In this document: positions 1 through 7,880 of the stretch, piece by piece
Layout: every line of letters begins with the position of its first letter
How positions within the stretch are numbered: the first letter of the stretch is position 1
NCBI GenBank assembly: GCA_017509785.1
Contig: JAFWOT010000014.1
Location: forward strand, 149,728 to 213,727
Length of the DNA stretch: 64,000 bases
From: Clostridia bacterium
GTDB taxonomy: Bacteria > Bacillota > Clostridia > Christensenellales > CAG-138
Direction: 5' to 3'
Position numbers and translations under genes: made by a program
The notes under the pieces: model-generated
Databases searched by the model: none
Told to the model about the DNA's origin: nothing
The model's input: only the letters and a program-made list of their open reading frames with translations

Positions 1-1
1 C

Positions 2-175
2 ACTGAAACTTATGAATCGTCTTCCGGAAAAGGAAGAGACGATAGCTACGTTAAACGTATGCATACGCAAAAAATACATATGAGGCTTACAGAAGAAGCA
101 TGCAACTATATCAATTCCGAGTTTGACCGACTTAAAAGAAAGTATGGATCTAAAGAGTATCTATCAGAGTTGTAA
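2..175 (+). CDS. C-terminal fragment of a gene entering from the left edge
   Basis: An open frame runs in from the window edge and ends at TAA 173-175, giving 57 codons. The tail is charged and helical (ends in [10 protein letters not shown]). The family cannot be recognised from this fragment, and no start is visible. It lies 35 bp upstream of the DUF2130 gene and on the same strand, so the two could be co-transcribed. The frame is inferred only from being open to the edge. Confidence 0.45.
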   Translation, partial: TETYESSSGKGRDDSYVKRMHTQKIHMRLTEEACNYINSEFDRLKRKYGSKEYLSEL

Positions 176-210
176 TTCATCAAAGTATTAATCATTGGGA
201 GGGAAAGACA

Positions 211-1494
211 ATGCAGGAGATCAAATGCCCCAATTGCGGGAAGGTATTTTCGGTGGACGATTCCGGCTATGCCGCGATACTGAAGCAGGTCCACGACAAG
301 GAATTCGAGAAGGAGCTCAGGCGGCGCGAGGACGCGCTGAATGAGGAGAAGGAAAACGCAGTCGAGCTGGCCGTCACGAAGGCGGAGGCGAAGAAGGACA
401 AGCGTATTTCCGAGCTCGAGCATCAGCTCGAAGCCATGAAGGACAAGACGCGCGGCGAGCTGGAGCTTGCGCTTGCGGAGAAAAACCTAAAGCTTTCCGA
501 GAAGGACAGCGAGATCACGCGCCTCAAGGGGCAGCTCGAGCTCGACAAGTCCCTCGCCGAAAGCGCGGTGAAGGACGCCGTGCAGTCGAAGGACAGCGAG
601 ATAATGAAGCTCAAAAACGATCTCGAGCTCGAGCAGAGCAAGCGTCAGCTGAACGAAAAGTCGCTCAAGGAGGCGCATGACGCGGAGCTCAGGCGCAAGG
701 ACGAGGAGATCGCCTATTACAAGGATTTCAAGGCGCGTCAGTCCACCAAGATGGTCGGCGAAAGCCTGGAGCAGCACTGCATGATCGAGTTCGACCGTCT
801 GCGCGCGACGGCCTTCCGCAATGCCTATTTCGAGAAGGACAACGACGCGAGGAGCGGCAGCAAGGGCGATTTCATCTACCGCGAATCGGGCGAGGACGGC
901 ACGGAGTTCATCTCCATTATGTTTGAGATGAAGAACGAGATGGACACCACCGCGACCAAGCACCGCAACGAGGATTTCTTCAGGGAGCTCGACAAGGATC
1001 GCCGCGAGAAGGGCTGCGAATACGCCGTGCTCGTCACCCTGCTCGAGGCCGACAACGAGCTCTACAACGGCGGCATAGTGGACGTATCCCACCGTTACGA
1101 TAAGATGTACGTCATCCGTCCGCAGTTCTTCATTCCGCTCATCACGATCTTAAGGAACGCCGCGCTCAATTCGCTTTCCTACAAGCAGGAGCTCGCGCAG
1201 GTGAGGAGCCAGAACATCGACGTGACGAATTTTGAAAAAAGCCTCTTGGAGTTTCAGTCAAAATTCGGCAACAACTACCGCCTTGCAAAGGATCATTTCG
1301 ATAAAGCGATCGAGGAGATCGACAATACTATCGGTCACCTGCAGAAAGTGAAGGACGAGCTTTTGGGCTCGCAGAAGCAGCTTCGCTATGCCAACGATAA
1401 GGCGCAGGATCTGAGCATAAAGAAACTCACCCGCAACAACCCCACGATGCAAGCAAAGTTTGCGGAGCTAAAAGAGGATAAATCCGACGGCTGA
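211..1494 (+). CDS. DUF2130 domain-containing protein
   Basis: This 427-aa protein begins with a short zinc-ribbon-like pair (CPNCGK, residues 6-11) and continues through a long, highly charged coiled coil (about residues 25-190). It ends in a globular domain with runs such as [19 protein letters not shown] and a second short coiled coil. This order (N-terminal CxxC, coiled coil, C-terminal DUF2130 domain) is typical of the DUF2130 family, whose biochemical role is unknown; a distant nuclease-like fold has been suggested for the domain. The start ATG is preceded by GGGAGGG. It ends exactly where the opposite-strand SLOG pseudogene ends, so the two are tail to tail. GC-rich codon use matches the native chromosome, not the AT-rich island that starts at about 1.86 kb. 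Confidence 0.85.
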   Translation: MQEIKCPNCGKVFSVDDSGYAAILKQVHDKEFEKELRRREDALNEEKENAVELAVTKAEAKKDKRISELEHQLEAMKDKTRGELELALAEKNLKLSEKDSEITRLKGQLELDKSLAESAVKDAVQSKDSEIMKLKNDLELEQSKRQLNEKSLKEAHDAELRRKDEEIAYYKDFKARQSTKMVGESLEQHCMIEFDRLRATAFRNAYFEKDNDARSGSKGDFIYRESGEDGTEFISIMFEMKNEMDTTATKHRNEDFFRELDKDRREKGCEYAVLVTLLEADNELYNGGIVDVSHRYDKMYVIRPQFFIPLITILRNAALNSLSYKQELAQVRSQNIDVTNFEKSLLEFQSKFGNNYRLAKDHFDKAIEEIDNTIGHLQKVKDELLGSQKQLRYANDKAQDLSIKKLTRNNPTMQAKFAELKEDKSDG

Positions 1495-1859
1495 TTATGT
1501 CTGCCGCAGACAATGGCCATTACCTGTCTGCTTCCAGTATAGTTCGATCTGTTTATTCTTTTTCTCCGCATACCGCAGCGTCTCACATGCTCCGCCGAAG
1601 CCGTAAATTACATAGGCGACCACGGCGTCGGCATTATTGACCATGAATTCATTTCGCCTTGAGATCGCATATCGCCTCAGTACGTTTTCGAGCGGAGGAT
1701 AGTGCGTTTCATCATAAGCGCACGCATCAAATACCCTGTCTAAATACGGCAGCACCAAAAGGAGCGGATCTGCGGATACCGCTCCTTTTTCCCGCGCACG
1801 ACCGATGCCGCAAGCAGATCAAACTGCCTGTACCCGCCCAGATAAAAGGTGTTGGCTCC
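1495..1859 (-). pseudogene. Remnant of a SLOG/DUF1273-family protein (frameshifted, 5' truncated)
   Basis: The distal part reads LVLPYLDRVFDACAYDE then RRNEFMVNNADAVVAYV and GGACETLRYAEKKNKQI, the C-terminal half of a DUF1273/SLOG (YpsA-like nucleotide-binding) protein. The upstream part is in another frame (GANTFYLGGYRQFDLLAASV, then KKERYPQIRS). The two join into one family-like sequence if one nucleotide is restored near 1762. The N-terminal part of the domain is missing because the sequence runs directly into the stop codon of the HD gene at 1861. So this is a gene cut by arrival of the defence island and then frameshifted. Family assignment comes from remembered motif patterns, not a search. 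Confidence 0.75.
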
Positions 1860-1860
1860 C

Positions 1861-2994
1861 TCATGAATTAAGCTCCCGACTGTTTTCTTTGGATCCTTTC
1901 TGATCTATCACAATTGATATCGTTTTTTTCTCTTTGTTCTTTACAGAAAACTGCACCCATACCCCCAACCAAGACATCAATCCTCCTTCTGTATCAGCTA
2001 ATTGAGTAGCATAACCTTCAAAATCTGGATTATTGTAAAATAGGTCGAGAGCCTTTATCTTGTTTCGATTAGTAAAATAAACATAAGCATTCGTTAACAC
2101 ACTTATTTCAGTTGCGGGATTCTTTGAACGACGGTCATGACAGAATTTTTTAATTGGGTCGATAGTATCTACAAGAGCTAGTAAGAATAGAAGCGAATCA
2201 TCCTTGTAGAAAATAATATGATGCTGATCATTGCCAGGTATCAACGGCCACAAGTTGTGCATTATATATACATTGTTTGTTGCAGGTGTAGCACGCCACA
2301 TATTGTGAAGCGCTATTGTATCGCATACTTTTACAAAAAAGTCTTTATAATATCTTATGTGGGAATATATCTGCGAACTTTCCGCCAAATCCATTAGCGC
2401 GTCATATAGCAATAAAGCACCAATGATACCATGATCCAAGCATGGGTCTTTCCCTGTAATGCGATACTGATAATAGTTCCTTATAAGTTCTTCATTCTTG
2501 CTTTCATAGAGCAAATTATAATTCAGGTTATGGGAAAGTATCCAGTCGTCAATGGATTTGTATTCTGTTTTATTTGCCGAATCGTTTTCATACTTATACC
2601 CGATATCATGAAATAGACATATTAGCGACCAAAACAGCACAAAACTGCCCTTGGGAGAATGCTCTCCCGGTAATCGCCTCCAAGAACGTGTATCAATCTG
2701 TAAGTTGTCTCTAATCGATAATCCAAGTAAAAAAGCTGAGACAGTATGTATGGCGCGCGAAGGTGTAATAAGGTCAATGCATTCCTTGATCTTTTTGTTA
2801 GTGTATTCTTTAGCAAAGCGCTTTCTAATGAATCTTTTGGCTTCTTTTTGAGACGAGAATAGTTCAACGCTATTTTCTGACCCCAGTTCCTTTAGTGCTT
2901 CATTATAGTGTTCTGCTAAAGAATTAGTTTCATAGTTATTTTGTGCGTTCACGCTTTCCTTGTTTATATCGGCAGTTTCAAAATCCTTTTCCAT
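1861..2994 (-). CDS. HD-domain metal-dependent phosphohydrolase-like protein
   Basis: This 377-aa protein carries a complete HD-type metal set: H83 (RAIHTVS), H129-D130 (LFHDIGY), H188 (DHGIIGA), H230 (ALHNMW) and D276 (VDTIDP). The N-terminal 60 residues are polar and probably disordered. The substrate cannot be deduced. It is the last gene of the AT-rich restriction operon, 132 bp after the AspBHI-like nuclease gene. It could be an effector or a hitchhiker. The C-terminus abuts the SLOG remnant, so its last few codons may come from the integration junction. It shares the low GC content of the operon. Confidence 0.7.
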   Translation of the reverse strand: MEKDFETADINKESVNAQNNYETNSLAEHYNEALKELGSENSVELFSSQKEAKRFIRKRFAKEYTNKKIKECIDLITPSRAIHTVSAFLLGLSIRDNLQIDTRSWRRLPGEHSPKGSFVLFWSLICLFHDIGYKYENDSANKTEYKSIDDWILSHNLNYNLLYESKNEELIRNYYQYRITGKDPCLDHGIIGALLLYDALMDLAESSQIYSHIRYYKDFFVKVCDTIALHNMWRATPATNNVYIMHNLWPLIPGNDQHHIIFYKDDSLLFLLALVDTIDPIKKFCHDRRSKNPATEISVLTNAYVYFTNRNKIKALDLFYNNPDFEGYATQLADTEGGLMSWLGVWVQFSVKNKEKKTISIVIDQKGSKENSRELNS

Positions 2995-3126
2995 TACTTA
3001 TTCTCCATATTTTTAATTACATATAGACTTGCGACTTGTTTCTTTTTCATGTTTTTTAAGAATGGTTTCATCACATCTTTGACCCTTCGACTTAACAGAT
3101 TGGCAAGATTAAGCTATTCGGAAGAT

Positions 3127-4425
3127 TTAATCAAACAGTATCTCTTCCGGTCTTCTGTTTTTGCATGCAGACGAATACTCATCTTCTATGTTTGAGAGTA
3201 ATTCCTCTACGGTTATTCCTTCCCTATAGATAATGGATTGAATTGCTTTTACAACTTGAAGCCCATTAACAAGCATAATGGGGCTTTGATCGTCAAGCAC
3301 TTCTTTCTGGACTGCGACTGAAAAATAAGATGTAGTTACATAAACGCCAATCCATCCCCGCTTAAGACGGGAGACGGTACGCGCAATGCCTATACCGTTT
3401 GTCGCTGTGGTAATGCTTTCGCATTTCGCCTGCCCAATTACAATTGTTTTGATTATTGCCAGTCCTTGCCCAATATCACTTCTAGCAACAAAATCTATTC
3501 CTCCGTCACCTGATTGCTGCGTTACCCAGCCTGGCATAAAGTTTGCCCCGGACATTCTAAACACTTCTTGGGTAACTTTCATAGCAAGGAGTTCAAAACA
3601 ATGCTTGTCCCTGTCGCTAAAGAACTCATAAACTGTTTTTAGGATCTCCTCCTCTTTGCTTCCGGAAGCCGGTTGCTGATCCTTGGGTTTTGCAATTGCA
3701 GAAGAGAAAACATGCCTCCTAATTTTACTGTACTCCCCGTTGTTTACCCAACTTTTCCACGCAGACGGTGCATACTTTAGCGTGTCTTCGTTTGAAAGAT
3801 TCGGATCTCTTCTCGCATTAATCCACACCCAAGGGAATTCTTCGTTGTCACCGGTCAATGAAAAAACACACATATCAAATACGTAGTTGGAGAAATACCC
3901 ATCTTTCGTTTTAACATCGTACTGTGTGATTAGCTCTACGGCTTCTATAATACCATATCCGTGAAATTTCAGATATCCCTTTTGTGCTCCACCAACCGCA
4001 GTTCTTTCAAAGAAAAGAATCGGTACAGCCTCATTCTTTCGCAAATTAGCATCAGGCGAAGATTGAATCCTAAAGGCATTTAATAACGCCTTGTTACCCT
4101 GTTTCTCCTCTGGGCGCTTGTCGTTCGATTTATTATCGCCATAGTATCTCACCCTACCGAAGTCTGGATCGTAAATATCTTCCCACGGCGTGGTTTCTCC
4201 GCCATACTTGTGTGGGCTGCTTGAAACAATTATCGCAGGAACACGCACTTCCCCGTTTTTTGTAATTACTTTTCCGATTGAATGCACTCCGCGCTGAAAC
4301 TGTATTTTTGCGTTATCCGCAAGATAGGTATGATAGTAAAAGTTTGGGAAGCCATCAACTTCGAGCAAGGACGGATCTTGCTTTTCTTTTCTGTTTGATG
4401 CTCTATATATCTGCCCGATTCTCAT
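3127..4425 (-). CDS. AspBHI/Mrr-like restriction endonuclease
   Basis: A 432-aa protein. The N-terminal roughly 200 residues (LLEVDGFPNFYYHTYLADN, then FERTAVGGAQKGYLKFHG) resemble the AspBHI-type DNA-recognition domain. The C-terminal region has the Mrr-like PD-(D/E)XK core: MPGWVTQQSGDGGIDFVARS followed by IVIGQAKCE, giving the D...QxK active-site signature. AspBHI-family enzymes cut modified cytosine DNA. Together with an adjacent cytosine methyltransferase and Vsr, it may instead be the cognate nuclease of this operon. That is inference. The gene is 1 bp downstream of vsr and on the same strand. Start ATG 4425. Confidence 0.8.
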   Translation of the reverse strand: MRIGQIYRASNRKEKQDPSLLEVDGFPNFYYHTYLADNAKIQFQRGVHSIGKVITKNGEVRVPAIIVSSSPHKYGGETTPWEDIYDPDFGRVRYYGDNKSNDKRPEEKQGNKALLNAFRIQSSPDANLRKNEAVPILFFERTAVGGAQKGYLKFHGYGIIEAVELITQYDVKTKDGYFSNYVFDMCVFSLTGDNEEFPWVWINARRDPNLSNEDTLKYAPSAWKSWVNNGEYSKIRRHVFSSAIAKPKDQQPASGSKEEEILKTVYEFFSDRDKHCFELLAMKVTQEVFRMSGANFMPGWVTQQSGDGGIDFVARSDIGQGLAIIKTIVIGQAKCESITTATNGIGIARTVSRLKRGWIGVYVTTSYFSVAVQKEVLDDQSPIMLVNGLQVVKAIQSIIYREGITVEELLSNIEDEYSSACKNRRPEEILFD

Positions 4426-4426
4426 A

Positions 4427-4843
4427 TCATTCTCCTTTTATCTCTTTTATTAGCCTTTCAACAGCCTCAATTGGGTCCCCATGTCTTATCTCGCACTCCC
4501 ATATTATTAAAACACGCCACCCGTCTTCTTCAAGCCTTGCATAGTTTTTTCTGTCGCGTTCAATATTGTATTTAAACTTTGCCCTCCAGAAATCTGTGTT
4601 TGTCTTTGGAGGAACAAACCAACGGCACCCCTCATGACAATGCCAAAAACAACCGTTGATAAATACCACCGTTTTAAACTTTGGCAATACAATATCCGGT
4701 TTGCCAGGCAAATCAGATACGTTTTTTCGGTATCTGAAGCCCTGTTTAAATAAGTATTTTCGCACATATTCCTCGGGTTTTGTTCCTTTGCTGGGAATAT
4801 GTGCCATATTCCTGCTTCTTGCTTCTTTTGAACGGTTGTCCAT
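4427..4843 (-). CDS. vsr: Very short patch repair (Vsr) endonuclease
   Basis: A 138-aa protein of typical Vsr length. It begins with the conserved MAHIPSKGTKPE block and contains FRYRKNVSDLPGKPDIVLP (catalytic Asp) and NGCFWHCHEGC (conserved His and Zn ligands), then a TNTDFWRAKF block. Vsr nicks 5' of T:G mismatches that arise when 5-methylcytosine deaminates. That fits the cytosine methyltransferase at the head of this operon. It sits between AIPR and the AspBHI-like gene with 1-10 bp spacing, so it is clearly co-transcribed. Confidence 0.95.
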   Translation of the reverse strand: MDNRSKEARSRNMAHIPSKGTKPEEYVRKYLFKQGFRYRKNVSDLPGKPDIVLPKFKTVVFINGCFWHCHEGCRWFVPPKTNTDFWRAKFKYNIERDRKNYARLEEDGWRVLIIWECEIRHGDPIEAVERLIKEIKGE

Positions 4844-4853
4844 GGCTGCTCCT

Positions 4854-6944
4854 CTATTCGATGCCGTTTTCTTTTAGTTTTTTAACCACATCCATTATTG
4901 TTTTAATCTGTTTCTTTGTTAGCTGCGTATACTGCAAGTTGCAGTATTTGATTGCATCCGTTAATGCAAATACATCAGCATTATTAAGTACATACTGTGC
5001 CTGTCCTCTTTCAACTAAAGACGACCAGTACTCAGCTCCTTTGTTAAAGATCTCTATCTCATTCATGATTCCGTTATCAAAAGCCTGATCCTTTTTTGCC
5101 GCTATTTTTTCAACTGTCTTCTCGCTTGGGGATATCAGGATTTCTCTAAGCTCATCCGATATCGAGTACGGAACCTTTGAAATAATATCCCAGCATTCGG
5201 TTTTTTTGCAGTATGTTTCAACGTTTGCCGTTGAACGGTAAGGATCGTTTATTCTGTCAAATACGATTTTACCTATTTGGGCTATATCCTCGTCAAATTC
5301 TATTGGGACTCTCTGAAGGTCCCAGATCTGTCTGTAGTTTATCTCTTTATGTATTGCTTTTGCAGACAACACGAGTTTAGAAAACGTATATGCAACAATC
5401 TGGGGACGGTATGCCCTTTTTTCTTGGTACCACTGTTGGCTAGAAATCATCGTTTCGATTTTGGAGAACAGGATCTTTTTTCCAATAAGCTCTTTATAGA
5501 AAAGCTCATTAAAAACTTCATTACTCTTATTCCACTGTTTTTCCATATCGTTATGGAAATGGGCAGCATTTACCTCTCCGCCCCAAGAAACATAGTGCGG
5601 TAGCATGTTTGCTGCATTAATGTATTTAGCCAAATCCGTAAGCGTAAAACGCATACTCTTGGGCCTTGTAAGTTTATAATTGTTTGCCTGTGCTTTTGTC
5701 ATTTGCATAATAGGCTGTTCATATTGTCCGCGGGTACGTTCAAAGAACCAAAGCTGCTGAACTAAACTTCCGCTTGCAAGAGGTGCATATATCTTTCTGG
5801 AGAAGTCCTCCATTCGTACATAGAACGGATGGCTAGAGTTCAAATCTGCGGTCTTAACCTTATTCTGGCTGTTCGCATATTTAGCTATATTCCTTATTAA
5901 TTCAGGATCAGAATCTTTTAAGACGGTCAGCTTCATCTGAACAAAAATGCCCTCTAGGTCTGCATTATTCTTTATGTTGGTTGCCGCCAATGTAGCAGTT
6001 GTCTGACCTCCGTTTATTATTTGAAGATCGTCAAACGCTGTTATCATGTTGCCGCATATAGGATCCGAAACCACGGTTACACCTCTTGCCGTGGTCGATA
6101 TCCCGTTATTATAAGTAAAGAACCTTGATTTTTCGTTTAGTATGGTCCCACGAATGCCTTTGTTGACAGCCCCGTTAAACTTAAGGAACGAGCGGACGTT
6201 TGATTCAAGAAGCGCAGAGCTATACTTTTTATAGATCTCTGAGAGGAAAGAGCCCGGTACAATGGCCAAATAAGACTCATATTGGTCGGTTCCAATATCT
6301 GCCTTAATACACGGAATCCCTCGGATGCCAAATTCGTTACAATTAATTACAATCTTTTCTTTTTCAAATCCGGCCAGTTTAGATCTATATATTCCTTCAA
6401 TATCAAGAACATCAAGCGTCACCTTAAATGTGTGCTCTTTAAAGGTATAATCTGGAAAGTCAAGATTTTTAACGCTTTTACTTAGCCTGTTAGTGCTAAC
6501 TACAAACAGGTGTATGGTATGAATGTCTTTATAATTGTTTCGAATATCTCGTGCAAGCTGTACTGCAGGATCAGCCTGTTCAGCTGATGCAAAGAACCCC
6601 TTTAATGAATTCTCAAAGAAATTCAGCAGAAGCTGAGATTTATTGCCAAGAATCTCATTGGTTATATTCGTGATCTCTCCCTCATTATAATCGGCGCAGA
6701 GCAAGTCAAGAGCATTTGACGCAAGATCTAAATATGCAGCATCAATATGCATATTCTTATATGCCCTTGTTCCTTTACTAAAGGAAAAGAAGCACTGACT
6801 CATGTCAGTAATGAGAGAGTAATCGTTTTTAAGGATATCTGCAGCATTGTCAATAAACACCTCAACCGGATACCGCATAGTGTTTACTGCCTCGGCATTG
6901 ATATCCTCATTTATATAACTCTCGCGAAACTCAAGGATGTCCAT
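4854..6944 (-). CDS. AIPR family abortive-infection/phage-resistance protein
   Basis: A 696-aa protein. The central part has the AIPR (PF10592) hallmarks: ALLESNVRSFLKFNGAVNKG, then FFTYNNGISTTARGV and LQIINGGQTTATLA, followed by KYANSQNKVKTADL. The family was named for an abortive phage-infection protein and recurs in restriction islands; its biochemical role is unclear. It is 3 bp downstream of the PD-(D/E)XK protein gene and 10 bp upstream of vsr. AIPR, PD-(D/E)XK (DUF4420), Z1 and GHKL proteins form a recurring gene set, so it is probably a structural or targeting part of the same system. Confidence 0.9.
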   Translation of the reverse strand: MDILEFRESYINEDINAEAVNTMRYPVEVFIDNAADILKNDYSLITDMSQCFFSFSKGTRAYKNMHIDAAYLDLASNALDLLCADYNEGEITNITNEILGNKSQLLLNFFENSLKGFFASAEQADPAVQLARDIRNNYKDIHTIHLFVVSTNRLSKSVKNLDFPDYTFKEHTFKVTLDVLDIEGIYRSKLAGFEKEKIVINCNEFGIRGIPCIKADIGTDQYESYLAIVPGSFLSEIYKKYSSALLESNVRSFLKFNGAVNKGIRGTILNEKSRFFTYNNGISTTARGVTVVSDPICGNMITAFDDLQIINGGQTTATLAATNIKNNADLEGIFVQMKLTVLKDSDPELIRNIAKYANSQNKVKTADLNSSHPFYVRMEDFSRKIYAPLASGSLVQQLWFFERTRGQYEQPIMQMTKAQANNYKLTRPKSMRFTLTDLAKYINAANMLPHYVSWGGEVNAAHFHNDMEKQWNKSNEVFNELFYKELIGKKILFSKIETMISSQQWYQEKRAYRPQIVAYTFSKLVLSAKAIHKEINYRQIWDLQRVPIEFDEDIAQIGKIVFDRINDPYRSTANVETYCKKTECWDIISKVPYSISDELREILISPSEKTVEKIAAKKDQAFDNGIMNEIEIFNKGAEYWSSLVERGQAQYVLNNADVFALTDAIKYCNLQYTQLTKKQIKTIMDVVKKLKENGIE

Positions 6945-6947
6945 TTT

Positions 6948-7880
6948 TTACTCCTCTATAAATCTGTAAATGGATGCCACACTTAACACATAGTTCACAT
7001 CCGTAATTTCCGGAAACGGTACATTATCTACTGTGATTCTAGGGAACTCTTCTGCAACCGAATATGATTTAATCGACTTTATATCGAACCTTGAGTTAAT
7101 CTCCTTTCCGTATACATCGATCCCCATGCCTTGGATTTTTCTTATGAAATCATTTTCTATACTCTCACTGGATACCGATAGCAAGATTTCTTTAACTAAA
7201 TCAATGATCGCTAAGCTTGTCCCTCCTGCCTCAGGAGATACGGCCTCAGCACGGACCACAACTAAATGTCCGTTATTTGGAGAAGATAGTTGAGCGAGTG
7301 AAGAGATGCGAATACTGTCTGCATTTGCTCCTATAGTTTTTACCTCATACCATGTGTCTCCCACGGTGAAGTCTTTACTTTGCATTTTGGGTCCGCCCCA
7401 TGCTTGTATCGCCGTGTCAACGCCATACTTTTTAGAAATAATCTCCTTTAGCACTGCAAGCTCACCGAAAATACCCATAAGCTTTTCCTTTGAAATATCT
7501 CCACCGGAGACCTTTTGGAAAAGCTTTTTCCATGTGATAAATCGTCTCCTCAGCATATTTAGTGCCAAGGACTCGTCGCGGATTTCAACAATAGAGTCAA
7601 TCATGTTTTCGCAAAAGCTGAAGTATGCTTCTTTTAGTTCCCCGTTAAGAAGGTCGAAAGAAGTCCAATAGGAATCTTTACCTTCTCTCCCCTGGACTAC
7701 ATGGAGTATTGATGTGGACTCCATCACAGGGCAGTCGCCTTTCGACATGAAAGAAAGACGAAGATTCCCTTCGAAACTAAATCCAAAGAAAACTTCTATA
7801 CACGAATCCACCGGGACTTTCTTTTGATTACCATGCTGCTGATCGCAAAACTTGTTATAAATCTCGCTAAATTCAATCAT
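6948..7880 (-). CDS. PD-(D/E)XK motif protein (DUF4420 family)
   Basis: About 310 aa from the chosen start. The segment MGIFGELAVLKE, then GPKMQSKDFTVGDTWYEVKT gives the E...D...ExK arrangement of a PD-(D/E)XK nuclease fold, in the form seen in PF14390/DUF4420. The ATG at 7880 overlaps the Z1 stop (ATGATTGA) and has AAGGAG 12 nt upstream; the longer in-frame start at 7919 lies deep inside the Z1 gene and lacks a ribosome site. Proteins of this family sit beside Z1 and AIPR genes in MORC-type restriction loci and are the likely cleavage subunit. Confidence 0.85.
   Translation of the reverse strand: MIEFSEIYNKFCDQQHGNQKKVPVDSCIEVFFGFSFEGNLRLSFMSKGDCPVMESTSILHVVQGREGKDSYWTSFDLLNGELKEAYFSFCENMIDSIVEIRDESLALNMLRRRFITWKKLFQKVSGGDISKEKLMGIFGELAVLKEIISKKYGVDTAIQAWGGPKMQSKDFTVGDTWYEVKTIGANADSIRISSLAQLSSPNNGHLVVVRAEAVSPEAGGTSLAIIDLVKEILLSVSSESIENDFIRKIQGMGIDVYGKEINSRFDIKSIKSYSVAEEFPRITVDNVPFPEITDVNYVLSVASIYRFIEE

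Noticed and set aside
1757..1791. Hairpin GGAGCGG/CCGCTCC with flanking A and T runs, looking like an intrinsic terminator
   Set aside because: It lies within the SLOG pseudogene and is explained by coding sequence of that family. A role as bidirectional terminator for the DUF2130 gene is possible but unsupported.
2995..3126. Short frame ending NMKKKQVASLYVIKNMENK between the HD and AspBHI-like genes
   Set aside because: It has no start with ribosome site and is limited by a stop after about 40 codons; no family resemblance.
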